From NCBI RefSeq assembly GCF_013391405.1, contig NZ_JACBFD010000013.1, positions 19,073 through 83,072 on the forward strand: a stretch of DNA of 64,000 nt. The letters run 5' to 3'. Both the position numbers and the translations under genes were made by a program. This document shows, piece by piece, positions 1 through 9,514 of this stretch (the stretch's first letter is position 1; every line of letters starts with the position of its first letter). Origin of the DNA: Staphylococcus sp. GSSP0090 (GTDB lineage: Bacteria; Bacillota; Bacilli; Staphylococcales; Staphylococcaceae). The notes under the pieces are model-generated. The model was not told where the DNA came from, did no database searches, and saw only the letters and a program-made list of their open reading frames with translations.

Positions 1-24
1 TCAAATTTAAAATGTTTAGCTCAT

Positions 25-1803
25 TTAAATTTTAGCTTTGTATGTTTGTATTTTTTCTAAAAACATTGGACAGTAATGTTTGAGTTTATAACTACCCACA
101 CCATCAATCAAAATCATTTCTTGTTTAGATTCAGGCTTTCTCTTTGCAAATTCTTCCAATGTAAAATCAGAAAATATACTCACTGGCGGTATGCTTAATG
201 ATTCGCTTAATTGCTTACGTACATCAATCAATTCGTCAAATAATGCGCGATCCACGCCTTCAACCGTATTGATATTAACTTTTTCTTTTGTTTTGCGTTT
301 AAATGGTGTTGTATATATATCCACTTGATTACTCAACAATTTCTTGACTGACTTATCGCAAGTCAATATTTCATCATGTTCATTTAAAAAGCCTTTGAAT
401 CTAAGTTCATCTATAAGATGACTGAGATCTGATGTTGTATAGTTTTTCATAATACCGTGTGTCGATAACTGATGATAATCACAGTATCGAATATAATCTG
501 AATCCTCGCCTCTTAATACTTGAATAATTACACTATAGCTTTCTTGTTGTTTCATACGTGCAATACAACTGACAATCATCTTAGCTTCATCTGTCATATT
601 ATACGTTTTATTTTCAATAACACAGTTACTACATTGGCCACACTCTTCTAATTTTTCGTTTGGCTCAAAATAATGGACAAGTGTCGCTTCTAGACATTTT
701 TTTGTCTTTGTATAAAGAATCATTTTATTGAGCTTTTCACCCATTTTATCTTTATAATCATCGTCAGCTTTTGATGAAGAAATAAAGTATTGGTGTAAGC
801 CGATATCACGTTCACTAAACAACAATATACAATCACTATTTAAGCCGTCACGCCCTGCACGTCCAGCTTCTTGATAATACGATTCTAAATCGCCTGGCAT
901 ATTGTAATGTATCACAAAACGAACATTGGATTTATCTATCCCCATACCAAAAGCGTTGGTAGCTACTACAACACGTACACGATCATATACAAAATCGTTC
1001 TGTGCTACTTCACGTTCTTTGTTTGAAAGCCCAGCGTGGTATATGGTACTATTTACGCCATTATTTTCTAAAGCTTCATGTAATTCTTCTACTTGCTTAC
1101 GCGTTGAACAATAAATAATACCAGCTGCATTTTTATGTTCTTTCACATACTCCATCACAAATTTCTGACGTTGATATGTTGGATTTACTGTAAAAACTAA
1201 ATTACGTCGTTTTGTACTCGTTTTAACCTCATCATTTTTACCAATATTCAAACGTTCCATGATGTCTTTTTGAACTTCTATTGTGGCAGTTGCTGTCAAT
1301 GCTACAATTGTAAAATCTTGTGGTAATGCAAACACTTTATGAATAACATCTTGATAACTCGGTCTAAAATCATGACCCCATTTTGAAATACAATGCGCTT
1401 CGTCAAATGCAACTAAATGAATAGATAGTTGTTGTAATAATCTTATAAAATAAACATTATCAAAACGTTCAGGTGCAACATATAAAAATTGAATCTCACC
1501 CTTTTTAAGTTGTGCTTCAATTTCTTTTTGTTGCTTTTGCGTTAAACTACTATTTAAGTATGCAGCATGTATACCCATGGCCTTTAATTGATCAACTTGG
1601 TCTTTCATCAACGAAATTAATGGACTGATGACAATTGTCGTTCCACCTAACATTAACCCCGGTACTTGATAACAAATTGATTTCCCCCCACCAGTTGGTA
1701 ACACACCTAGCACATTGTGATGGTTCATGACTCTAGTTATGATTTCTTTTTGACCAGGACGATAAGTGTCATAGCCAAAATAATGTGATAATGTTGACTC
1801 CAT
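25..1803 (-). CDS. recQ: ATP-dependent DNA helicase, RecQ family
   Basis: 592 aa, full length for the short staphylococcal RecQ type. This is a 3'-5' superfamily 2 DNA helicase acting in recombination and replication-fork repair. Visible motifs: Walker A TGGGKS at residues 37-42, DEAH box at 134-137, motif VI QEAGRAGRDG in the second RecA-like domain, then a four-cysteine RecQ zinc site (CLEAT... followed by ECGQCSNC) and a C-terminal HRDC-like region beginning near FDELIDVRKQL. The start lies 13 bases after the stop of the ABC-F gene, so the two are probably cotranscribed. The gene ends 24 bases inside the window edge and is intact. Confidence 0.95.
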   Translation of the reverse strand: MESTLSHYFGYDTYRPGQKEIITRVMNHHNVLGVLPTGGGKSICYQVPGLMLGGTTIVISPLISLMKDQVDQLKAMGIHAAYLNSSLTQKQQKEIEAQLKKGEIQFLYVAPERFDNVYFIRLLQQLSIHLVAFDEAHCISKWGHDFRPSYQDVIHKVFALPQDFTIVALTATATIEVQKDIMERLNIGKNDEVKTSTKRRNLVFTVNPTYQRQKFVMEYVKEHKNAAGIIYCSTRKQVEELHEALENNGVNSTIYHAGLSNKEREVAQNDFVYDRVRVVVATNAFGMGIDKSNVRFVIHYNMPGDLESYYQEAGRAGRDGLNSDCILLFSERDIGLHQYFISSSKADDDYKDKMGEKLNKMILYTKTKKCLEATLVHYFEPNEKLEECGQCSNCVIENKTYNMTDEAKMIVSCIARMKQQESYSVIIQVLRGEDSDYIRYCDYHQLSTHGIMKNYTTSDLSHLIDELRFKGFLNEHDEILTCDKSVKKLLSNQVDIYTTPFKRKTKEKVNINTVEGVDRALFDELIDVRKQLSESLSIPPVSIFSDFTLEEFAKRKPESKQEMILIDGVGSYKLKHYCPMFLEKIQTYKAKI

Positions 1804-1816
1804 GTTATAAAATCCC

Positions 1817-3700
1817 TCATTGTTCTTTTAGTTCTTCAAGTTCGCTCCATCTTGAGATATCTGTTTCATATTGTTCATTTAACTGTTTCTGTTCTTCATT
1901 CAATGCTTTTATCTTAGCGTAATCAGAACTCGCTGCAACCATTTCCTCATCAATCTCTTCTAATCTCTGTTCAGTGGTATCAATGCGCTCAATGATTGTT
2001 TCATACTCTTTTTGTTCTTTATACGATAATCCTTTTTTCTTTTTCTTCTCAGTATTTGTTTTGCTTTTTGACTGTTGTTTATTTTGTTGTTCTACTTTTT
2101 GATCTTGCTCTTTTTTGTAAGCTTCATAATCCTCAAAAGTACCGATGATCCGTTCCATCTTACCATCATGAATATACCAATATTCCTGAGCCACTTTATT
2201 TAAAAAGTATCGATCGTGACTGACAGTAATCACTGCACCACCAAACGTTTCAACATAATCTTCAAGAATAGTCAGTGTCTCTGTATCTAAATCATTGGTT
2301 GGTTCATCTAGTAGCAGCACATTCGGTTGATGGACTAACAATTTTAATAAATATAGTCTTTTTTGCTCGCCACCAGATAATTTATAGATTTTTTTACCAT
2401 GGGTTGCACTTGGAAATAGAAATCTCTCAAGCAATTGCGTAATAGAAACGGAAGTCCCATCTTTTTCTTTAGCAACTTCACTTTCTTCTCTTAAATAATC
2501 AATCATTCTGATATCGCGATCAAGACGCTCTTCAGTCTGTTTAAAATATGCCACCTTCACGGTTTGACCAATTTTAAGATGACCCTCATAATTTGTATCT
2601 TCACCGCTCAAGATATTCAGTAAGGTTGTCTTACCTGCCCCATTAGGACCCACGATGCCTATTTGCTGGCCACTTTGAATGATTTGTGTAATATCTTCAA
2701 ATAGTGTTTTATCATTTATCCGTTTGGTTAAATTTTCTAGTTCAAACACTTGTTTACCAAGCCTTGAATACGCCAAGTTCAACGATGCCTTATCTTGCTG
2801 TTGTTGCCCTTTCACATCCTGTTCTAATTCATTAAATCTGTTCTTTCTAGCTTGTTGCTTAGTAGAACGGGCTTTAACGCCGGCACGCATCCATGCAAGT
2901 TCTTTTTTATATAAAGATTGTTGCTTAGCTTGTTGTTTTTGTTCTATAACTTCATTTTCCGCACGCTGGGCAATATAATCTTCATAATTACCCGGATAAG
3001 TCGTTAGCTTACCGCGATCAAGTTCAATAATGCGTGATGATACTTCATTTAAAAAGTAACGATCATGTGTTACAAACAATACAGTGTGAGGATATTGCTT
3101 TACGTAGTTGATTAACCAGTTGATAGATTCAAAATCCAAATGGTTAGTAGGTTCATCTAAAAGCAGTAAATCAGGTTGTTCTATTAATGTTTTCGCTAAG
3201 CCAACTCTTTTTTGTTGTCCCCCAGAAAGCGCACTCACTTCTTTCGTCGTATCATAAATACCTAGTTTTGAAAGAATGGTTTTAATCTCTGCACTATAAT
3301 CCCAAGCCTGATAATTATCCATTGCTTCTTGTGCATGCATCATTTTTTGGAAATCATCATCGCTTTGTGTTGCAGTATATTGATTTAAAGCTGATTCATA
3401 CGCACGAATAACTTGTAGTGTTTTCGTTTCTGAAGTTAATACAGCTTCAAAAACAGTCATATTCCGATCAAATTCTTGTTTTTGCGAAGAATATCTAATC
3501 CGATAAGCATTGGGATGTGATACTTCGGCATTAAAGTCTTCATCTAATCTAGCGATTACTTTGAGTAAAGTACTTTTTCCTGTACCGTTGATACCTACAA
3601 GCCCTATTTTTTCACCTTCGGAAATAGACAATTGTAAATCATCAAAAATGATTTTATCGGCATATGATTTATGTAAATGTTCAATTTTGTATGCTTCCAT
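1817..3700 (-). CDS. ABC-F family ATPase, Uup/YfmR type
   Basis: 627 aa. Two ABC domains in one soluble chain with no membrane segment, typical of ABC-F translation factors that act at the ribosomal E site. First cassette: GINGTGKSTLL, signature LSGGQQKR, DEPTNHLD. Second cassette: GPNGAGKTTLL, LSGGEQKR, DEPTNDLD. A charged linker lies between them, and a C-terminal coiled coil follows a Lys-rich hinge, which is the mark of Uup/YfmR (YfmR resolves ribosomes stalled on polyproline in Bacillus). The reading frame is open 33 codons further upstream, but the start MEAYKIEH is preferred: AAAGGATG sits about 8 bases before that ATG and family alignment begins there. It is followed closely by recQ. 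Confidence 0.9.
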   Translation of the reverse strand: MEAYKIEHLHKSYADKIIFDDLQLSISEGEKIGLVGINGTGKSTLLKVIARLDEDFNAEVSHPNAYRIRYSSQKQEFDRNMTVFEAVLTSETKTLQVIRAYESALNQYTATQSDDDFQKMMHAQEAMDNYQAWDYSAEIKTILSKLGIYDTTKEVSALSGGQQKRVGLAKTLIEQPDLLLLDEPTNHLDFESINWLINYVKQYPHTVLFVTHDRYFLNEVSSRIIELDRGKLTTYPGNYEDYIAQRAENEVIEQKQQAKQQSLYKKELAWMRAGVKARSTKQQARKNRFNELEQDVKGQQQQDKASLNLAYSRLGKQVFELENLTKRINDKTLFEDITQIIQSGQQIGIVGPNGAGKTTLLNILSGEDTNYEGHLKIGQTVKVAYFKQTEERLDRDIRMIDYLREESEVAKEKDGTSVSITQLLERFLFPSATHGKKIYKLSGGEQKRLYLLKLLVHQPNVLLLDEPTNDLDTETLTILEDYVETFGGAVITVSHDRYFLNKVAQEYWYIHDGKMERIIGTFEDYEAYKKEQDQKVEQQNKQQSKSKTNTEKKKKKGLSYKEQKEYETIIERIDTTEQRLEEIDEEMVAASSDYAKIKALNEEQKQLNEQYETDISRWSELEELKEQ

Positions 3701-3812
3701 TGTGCAACATCCTTTTAAATATCGAAAATTATAATTATTTCTGTTAAACTTAATTTCAGTTCTATATATTATACACCTTTTTGAACTCAAATGATACAAA
3801 GGAGCGAAGCTT

Positions 3813-4631
3813 ATGTCGGAATTTTTCCAAGACTTACCTCCTTATATCCAAGCATTAATAGCAGGTATTATCACTTGGCTACTAACTGCACTAGGAGCGG
3901 CATCTGTTTTTATTTTTAAAAGAGTGAATGACAAAATCTTAAATTCCATGCAAGGCTTTGCCGCAGGTATTATGATTGCAGCAAGTTTTTGGTCACTCTT
4001 ACAACCAGCTATTGATTATGGTGAAGGTAGCTCATTACCATGGTTACCTGCTGCTATCGGTTTTCTATTGGGCGGACTTTTCATTCGTGGATTAGATTTA
4101 GTCATCCCACATATACACCCTAACACCCAAGATACAAACCAATACCACGAAGGTGTAGGCACCAAAAAACTCAATAAAAACACGTTACTTGTTTTAGCGA
4201 TTACGCTTCATAACATTCCAGAAGGACTGTCAATTGGTGTCGCATTTGGCGGGATAGTATCTGGTAATGGACAAGCTACATTTTTAGGTGCACTTGGACT
4301 CGCAATCGGTATTGGGATTCAAAATATACCTGAAGGCGCTGCCTTATCTATGCCTATACGTGCTGCAGGTGCGTCAAGATGGAAAGCATTTAATTATGGA
4401 CAAGCATCCGCAATTGTTGAACCTATATTTGCAACGATTGGTGCAGCAGCCGTTCTTCTTATAACGCCAATGCTACCTTATGCGTTAGCATTTGCAGCAG
4501 GTGCAATGATTTTCGTTGTTGTAGAAGAACTCATTCCTGATTCTCAAGCCAGTAATAATACCGATCTTGCAACATTAAGTTTAATGGTTGGTTTCACAAT
4601 CATGATGATACTTGATGTAGCACTTGGATAA
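3813..4631 (+). CDS. ZIP family divalent metal transporter
   Basis: 272 aa, about eight membrane helices. It belongs to the GufA-like ZIP family, which imports Zn2+ or similar metals across the cytoplasmic membrane. The two metal-site helices are clear: HNIPEGLSIG in helix 4 and QNIPEGAALS in helix 5, plus the acidic EELIPDSQ near the end. A short His-containing loop (HIHPNTQDTNQYH) lies between helices 3 and 4, the usual place for the cytosolic metal-sensing loop. The Shine-Dalgarno AAAGGAG lies 9 bases before ATG. It is divergent from the ABC-F gene with only 112 bases between starts, and no Zur-like operator was recognised there. Confidence 0.9.
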   Translation: MSEFFQDLPPYIQALIAGIITWLLTALGAASVFIFKRVNDKILNSMQGFAAGIMIAASFWSLLQPAIDYGEGSSLPWLPAAIGFLLGGLFIRGLDLVIPHIHPNTQDTNQYHEGVGTKKLNKNTLLVLAITLHNIPEGLSIGVAFGGIVSGNGQATFLGALGLAIGIGIQNIPEGAALSMPIRAAGASRWKAFNYGQASAIVEPIFATIGAAAVLLITPMLPYALAFAAGAMIFVVVEELIPDSQASNNTDLATLSLMVGFTIMMILDVALG

Positions 4632-4680
4632 GGAAAGTCATCATAGACGATTTAAACTTCATAGAATTTAAAAAATTAAA

Positions 4681-4722
4681 AACCGCCACTGACTTCTATC
4701 AAAAATAGTCAGTGGCGGTTTT
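4681..4722 (+). terminator. Rho-independent terminator after ZIP gene
   Basis: Perfect stem AACCGCCACTGAC / GTCAGTGGCGGTT with a 14-base loop, followed by TTTTAC on the + strand. An A-rich left flank means it may also stop leftward transcription. Confidence 0.85.
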
Positions 4723-4810
4723 ACTTCTATAAAATTCTTCGCGCGTCGTAATGCATTATTTTCTTATTCATTGTTCAATGTATTCTGATGCATTACATTA
4801 TTAACACAAA

Positions 4811-4836
4811 AGCCCGAGACAGCTAAGTCTCGGGCT
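4811..4836 (-). terminator. ltaS terminator
   Basis: Perfect 10-bp stem AGCCCGAGAC / GTCTCGGGCT with a 6-base loop, 11 bases past the ltaS stop, with T-rich sequence on the leftward side. The core CCGAGAC recurs in other hairpins of the window (see findings). Confidence 0.85.
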
Positions 4837-4847
4837 TTTAAAGGAAA

Positions 4848-6788
4848 TTATTTTTTCTCTTGTCCTTTTGGACCAGGTTTATATTCATATTCTGATGGCT
4901 TAATTTTATCGAAATCTGGATTATCATAGAATCTCAGTAAATCTCCATTAAGTACATCATCGCTCATTTGCAAGTCTTTTTCGGATTGTTGTTTACGCTT
5001 ATCGAAGTCTTTTGGTTTTTCTGTCATAGGTTCATTATTCTTATTATCATAAATTCTACCATTAACATATTTATAGTCTTTGGTTACAAAGTCTCCATTT
5101 CTAAATGGTACTGTGTCATTGTGATCTTTAGATAATAAATCTGTACCCATCATGAGATAGTTTTTTGAATCAATACCTAGTAAGTGAAGCATTGTAGGCA
5201 TTACATCCGCTTGACCGGCATAAGTTTTATCAACTGTACCTTCTTTACCAGGAATCTTCAACCAGAAACCAGTACGGTTTAAATCGTTGAATTTAGCTGG
5301 TGTAATCTCTTCACCTAATAATTTTTCCATCGCTTTATTATGATTTTCAGAAATACCGTAGTGGTCACCGTAAATCATAATAACTGAATCGTCATATAGA
5401 CCTTTTTTCTTCAACTCATTTACAAATTCTTCTAATGATTCATCTAAATATCTTGCTGTTTGAATATAGCCATCTACCGTTGAATCACCAGTGTTTGGTT
5501 TTTCAATCGAAGCATCTTCAGGTGACACTGTGAATGGATAGTGGTTTGTTAATGTAATTAAATGATTATAGAATGGTTGTTTTTCTTTGGCTAAATAGTC
5601 TGCAGATTCTTTAAAGAATTCTTTATCTTTTAGACCTAAGTTTTCAATGTTTTCTTCAGACATATCATAATACGTCGCATCATAGAATTTATCTATACCA
5701 AAGTGTTTGTACACTTGATCACGGTTCCAGAATGTTTTGTAGTCACCATGCATCACACTAGACGTATAACCTTGTTGTTGATCTAATATAGCTGGTAACG
5801 ATTGGTAAGTATTATCACCTTTTAGTGAATACGCTGAACCTTGTGGTAAACCGAATAAACTGTTATCCATTGTAAACTCTGAATCGGATGTTTTACCTTG
5901 TCCAGTTTGATGATAGAAGTTTGGATAGTATCTATACCCTTCATTACCTGTTGAAAGTTTGTTTAAGAATGGTGTTACTTCTTCACCATTAACTTTTTTA
6001 TTAATTAAGAAAGTTTGGAAACTTTCTAAGTGAATTTTAATAATATTTTTCTTCTTAGCTGCACCAAAATATTCTTTATTTGGTTCAGTTTGCTTTTGTT
6101 TAGTGTAATTCAAGACTTTTGTTAAATCATCTTCATTTGCCAATGCTTTTTGTTGGTTATTTTGTATTGTTTTAACACCATCATAAACAGTAAAGTTAAA
6201 CGGTCCTAAATATTTCACTAAATATTTATGGTCAAATGTACGTGTTAATAATTCAGGACGATCTGATTCAGCAAACGCTAAGTTCAAGAAGAATAACGCG
6301 ATAGACGCAGCCATAACAACTGGCACAAATTTCTTACTGAACACACGTTTATCAAGCCATTTTTGTTTAAAAATCAACACAAATAAGTAAATGATTGTAT
6401 CAATAAAGTAAACAAAATCATACCATTTGAATGAAGCCGTCACAGCACCACCCATAGATTCAACATTTCCAGCTTGATTCAATGTGCTAAATGTTAAAAA
6501 GTCAGAAAAGAATCTGAAATATACGACGTTGGCATATAGTAAAAACGTTAATATAAAGCCACCAATAAAGATGAACCAAAATGCTTTCTTACCTTTGAAA
6601 AATAAGAAAATACTTAGTACTAATGCAATTAAACTGTATGGATTCATTAATAAGATTAAGTTTTGAACTAATCCTTTAACACCTAAAGAAAAATCAACAT
6701 AGTACGAAAAATACGTTTTTAAAGTAACAGTTAACACTGTTAAAATAAAAAACGCAAAAAGAGTCAATTTCTTTTTGTGTAGTTTCAT
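4848..6788 (-). CDS. ltaS: Lipoteichoic acid synthase
   Basis: 646 aa, the same length as S. aureus LtaS. It polymerises glycerol phosphate from phosphatidylglycerol onto the LTA glycolipid anchor. Five N-terminal membrane helices lie within residues 8-175, then an extracellular sulfatase-fold domain. Residues known to matter in S. aureus fall at identical positions: E255, the catalytic T300 (in GQGKTSDSE), H347, W354, R356, H416, and D475-H476 (YGDHYG). The signal-peptidase site ALA is at 215-217, so shedding of the extracellular domain is expected. The Shine-Dalgarno GGGGGAT lies 7 bases before ATG. It is monocistronic between strong terminators, with a long 5' region carrying an unusual dyad. 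Confidence 0.98.
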   Translation of the reverse strand: MKLHKKKLTLFAFFILTVLTVTLKTYFSYYVDFSLGVKGLVQNLILLMNPYSLIALVLSIFLFFKGKKAFWFIFIGGFILTFLLYANVVYFRFFSDFLTFSTLNQAGNVESMGGAVTASFKWYDFVYFIDTIIYLFVLIFKQKWLDKRVFSKKFVPVVMAASIALFFLNLAFAESDRPELLTRTFDHKYLVKYLGPFNFTVYDGVKTIQNNQQKALANEDDLTKVLNYTKQKQTEPNKEYFGAAKKKNIIKIHLESFQTFLINKKVNGEEVTPFLNKLSTGNEGYRYYPNFYHQTGQGKTSDSEFTMDNSLFGLPQGSAYSLKGDNTYQSLPAILDQQQGYTSSVMHGDYKTFWNRDQVYKHFGIDKFYDATYYDMSEENIENLGLKDKEFFKESADYLAKEKQPFYNHLITLTNHYPFTVSPEDASIEKPNTGDSTVDGYIQTARYLDESLEEFVNELKKKGLYDDSVIMIYGDHYGISENHNKAMEKLLGEEITPAKFNDLNRTGFWLKIPGKEGTVDKTYAGQADVMPTMLHLLGIDSKNYLMMGTDLLSKDHNDTVPFRNGDFVTKDYKYVNGRIYDNKNNEPMTEKPKDFDKRKQQSEKDLQMSDDVLNGDLLRFYDNPDFDKIKPSEYEYKPGPKGQEKK

Positions 6789-7394
6789 GTTTTTATCCCC
6801 CGATATAGATTAATAATGGCTGGAATACAATCCGAACCTTGTAAAGAATGGCAAAGTTACGATTTCAATTGACTTGTTAGCGATGTTGATATCTCTAACG
6901 CAGTCTCTGTCCTTATTTGCTTTGTTTATCATCGTTCTGGCTAATATTTATTAAAATCTTCATATCAGATTATAATTTATCAATAATTGAGTCAGTGTCT
7001 TACTTCATTTTTTGAATTCAACTTTAATATATTTACTTATTGAAGCAGCGTATTAAAGTGAAATTGATTTAATTGTCGTTATATTTTACGAGTCATTTAC
7101 AAACTTAAATAATTTGTAATGCGTTCGTAATAAAACGCACACAGTTCAATTAATAAATATAAAGCAAATTCGGTTGAATATCAAGTAAAAACACACTTTT
7201 TTATGTATTTAAGGACTAAATAAATACTTTGTTAACGGCTTATTAAATTGATGTTAACGCGTTATTAATTATTAATATGCCATTTAATTATACGCGCTTT
7301 ATTCTTTATATTAATCAGACTTGGGTCGTATGTTGTTATCTTGTTTTTTTAAATCTTAATCTTCCTTTTAGATTTAGCTACTGCTTTCAATAAG
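6789..7394. other. ltaS upstream region, non-coding
   Basis: About 600 AT-rich bases between the ltaS start and the pxpBC terminator. I see no ORF of convincing quality. It must hold the ltaS promoter, but no strong -35/-10 pair was found by eye. The distinct element is the composite dyad at 7085-7131, listed separately. Confidence 0.6.
7085..7131. promoter_or_regulatory. Composite inverted/direct repeat, possible response-regulator site
   Basis: Four half-sites read TTTACG-N5-TTTACA, 13 bases, then TGTAAT-N5-CGTAAT. Each side is a direct repeat with 5-base spacing like the WalR consensus (TGTWAH-N5-TGTWAH), one mismatch per side, and the two sides face each other symmetrically. The outer TTACGA/TCGTAA and inner TTACAAA/TTTGTAA arms could also fold as an interrupted hairpin. 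It lies about 300 bases before the ltaS start. Confidence 0.4.
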
Positions 7395-7436
7395 AAAACT
7401 GTAACCCAATAAGCTATGCTTACGGATTACAGTTTT
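7395..7436 (-). terminator. Terminator of the pxpB-pxpC operon
   Basis: Stem AAAACTGTAA / TTACAGTTTT with TTTT runs on both sides, located 34 bases past the pxpC stop. It separates this operon from ltaS, which lies downstream in the same direction. Confidence 0.8.
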
Positions 7437-7469
7437 TTAAAGTTTAAATATTCAAGTGCATTATAATCG

Positions 7470-8474
7470 TTATTTGAGCATTTCTAATTGCATGCGATAC
7501 TCAATACCATGAAATAGTTGGTTCAACCAATTGGTATATTTAATTAAATTTTTCTCTGCGCTTTCTACATCTATAAATTGGAATTTCAATTTAGTCCCTT
7601 GATGTTTTTGACCTAATTTAGTTAAATGATAGCTTGCAATCGTACCAATTTGAGGATAGCTACCCAATGTATAATGATCGTTCAGTAAGATAATGGGTGT
7701 GCCATCTCTTTTAACTTGTATTGTGCCGATTTGTACTGATTGATGTGCAGGCATGTCTTCATAGAAAGCCTTCACAGGTTTACCTTCTACATACATCCCT
7801 ACCCTATTCGCTTTACTCGTCACTTTATATTCGCCAGACGTAAATCGACTGAGTGCCTTTTGTTCAAAGTCTTCGGTTCCTTTGTTTTTAATCACATGGA
7901 ACACATCCGACATGTAGTTAAAGGACAGGGCATAGCCATCAATACCCCACTCTGTTTGATGCGTTTCTTCTAAATTCTCAAAAAGTTTATGATGACGTTC
8001 AGTATAATCACGTTTCATATTGATCTCGTCACCTTTTTTCAAACTTCTACCATGGAAACCACCAATATGCGATTTAAAATCTGTTGATGTTGAACCTAAC
8101 CATTCATCCAACTCAAAGCCTCCGCCTACTGCTAAGTAAACTCGAGATGTATGTTTCGTTTCAGTAAATGCAAGGACATCGCCTTTTTCCATTAAATATA
8201 ATTTGTTAGGTAATACTTTCATATGTGCTGTCTCAGCTTTAAAGCTCCCCCCACTTAAAGCAATCAATGTTGGCTCAGTAAAACGAAAGCTTGCCATTCT
8301 ATTTGTCATTTCCAATGTTGCTTCATGTTTATCATTTGCTACTAATCTATTTGCAATTTCATGCGAAAGCGGATCTAAGGCCCCACCAGGAATAACGCCA
8401 TCGTGTTCATAACCTTTCCGTCCAAAATCTTGAAAACTAGAAAATAGCCCTTCGCCTTCTATTATGATTGACAT
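7470..8474 (-). CDS. pxpC: 5-oxoprolinase subunit C (KipA/biotin-dependent carboxyltransferase family)
   Basis: 334 aa. This is the allophanate-hydrolase subunit-2-like fold. With PxpA and PxpB it opens 5-oxoproline to glutamate using ATP; older names are KipA and YbgK. Family marks at the N terminus: FQDFGRKGYEHDGVIPGGAL, then SHEIANRLVAN and ATLEMT; the C-terminal half has ILLNDHYTLGSYPQIGTIA. Its start overlaps the end of pxpB by 13 bases, so the two are translationally coupled. The third subunit, PxpA (LamB/YcsF), is not in this window. Confidence 0.9.
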   Translation of the reverse strand: MSIIIEGEGLFSSFQDFGRKGYEHDGVIPGGALDPLSHEIANRLVANDKHEATLEMTNRMASFRFTEPTLIALSGGSFKAETAHMKVLPNKLYLMEKGDVLAFTETKHTSRVYLAVGGGFELDEWLGSTSTDFKSHIGGFHGRSLKKGDEINMKRDYTERHHKLFENLEETHQTEWGIDGYALSFNYMSDVFHVIKNKGTEDFEQKALSRFTSGEYKVTSKANRVGMYVEGKPVKAFYEDMPAHQSVQIGTIQVKRDGTPIILLNDHYTLGSYPQIGTIASYHLTKLGQKHQGTKLKFQFIDVESAEKNLIKYTNWLNQLFHGIEYRMQLEMLK

Positions 8475-9169
8475 GGTTCAAAGCCTCCTAAATCCAGTGC
8501 TTCCTCTGTTACTGGCTGAAACACAACATTATCACCGAGTTTAAGTTTGGTGAAATCTTCTAATTCTGGATTAAATAATTTAACTGGTGTATAACCGATG
8601 ACTAACCAGTCACCATAAGTGTCTGTTGTAGTAATACCTGTCTTTTTACCTTCAATAATAACGGATCCTGCAGGTATAAATGTTTTATTACCTCCAGTAT
8701 GATTGACGAACAAACGCTTGGACATGCCCGTCAAATAAGGAAATCCTGGTGTATAGCCCATCATAGAAACAAAATAAGTTGGCTGTGTATGTAATTTCAC
8801 AAACTTTTCGAAATCCAATTTATAATGTGCCAATAAAGCAGCTAAATCCGGTCCATATGCGCCACCATAAACCACAGGTATTTCAATTGAAGGTGCGACA
8901 GCGTCTTCGTGTTTTATTTCCAATTGCACAGTTTGCATCAATGCCTTCATGTACAAGAATGGAGATTGTATGTGGTGATGTTTAATCATGTCTCGTGCAT
9001 CATAGCAAATCATCATATCTGATTCGGTCGGTACAATTTCAGTAATAAATGGATATTGTTTATCCGCTAAATATTTTTTCAAAGCTAATAAATCTTCAGT
9101 TAAATCTTTAGAGACCTCTTTTTCTATAGAAACCACAATAGCTTGGTCTCCTTGGCTATATATCTTCAT
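8462..9169 (-). CDS. pxpB: 5-oxoprolinase subunit B (KipI family)
   Basis: 235 aa. Allophanate-hydrolase subunit-1-like domain, recognised by MMGYTPGFPYLTGM, IPAGSVIIEGKKTGI and GDWLVIGYTP. It is the partner of PxpC in 5-oxoprolinase. In Bacillus the homologue KipI was first described as an inhibitor of the KinA kinase, which is an alternative reading but unlikely to apply in a non-sporulating organism. A GAGGTGAGCC ribosome site precedes ATG. It is preceded by a small membrane-protein ORF 22 bases upstream, probably in the same transcript. Confidence 0.9.
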   Translation of the reverse strand: MKIYSQGDQAIVVSIEKEVSKDLTEDLLALKKYLADKQYPFITEIVPTESDMMICYDARDMIKHHHIQSPFLYMKALMQTVQLEIKHEDAVAPSIEIPVVYGGAYGPDLAALLAHYKLDFEKFVKLHTQPTYFVSMMGYTPGFPYLTGMSKRLFVNHTGGNKTFIPAGSVIIEGKKTGITTTDTYGDWLVIGYTPVKLFNPELEDFTKLKLGDNVVFQPVTEEALDLGGFEPCQS

Positions 9170-9191
9170 AGGCTCACCTCATAATTTGTTA

Positions 9192-9398
9192 CTATCGATA
9201 AAATACATCTAATGCTTGTCCCAGATAATGTACGATTGCTTTTATCAAAAAATATACAATAATAAATTGAATGATACATGACACTGTAATGATAACCCTT
9301 GTTAGGTATATGCTCTGACGGTGTATTAATGCATGTACTACATATTTGGTAATGGCAGAAATTATAATAATTACTAATGTCCAAGCTAGTATCATCAA
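9192..9398 (-). CDS. Small two-helix membrane protein, unknown function
   Basis: 68 aa, not recognised. It is almost entirely hydrophobic: one helix spans about residues 3-24 and a second about 30-56, with a few His and Arg residues between them, ending with a stop 22 bases before pxpB. The spacing suggests a first gene of the pxpB-pxpC operon. The ribosome site is weak (GTGAG then AAACAAATTG before ATG), and a second Met follows the first. A longer frame on the same strand overlaps it but is Cys/Ser/Tyr-rich and lacks protein character. It could be a membrane partner of oxoproline metabolism, but that is only position-based. Confidence 0.5.
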   Translation of the reverse strand: MMILAWTLVIIIISAITKYVVHALIHRQSIYLTRVIITVSCIIQFIIVYFLIKAIVHYLGQALDVFYR

Positions 9399-9514
9399 TT
9401 TGTTTCACTCACATTCTACTATTATTTTGCCTTTATTTTTACATATTTCATTTTCAAATGACTTTATAATAAAAATCATTTAATTTGTTACACGATGTTT
9501 ATACTTTTTATATT

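Noticed and set aside
9166..9408. 80-residue leftward frame overlapping the small membrane protein
   Set aside because: Cys/Ser/Tyr/Ile-rich with no hydrophobic pattern, and it runs into the pxpB start; the 68-residue frame is more protein-like.
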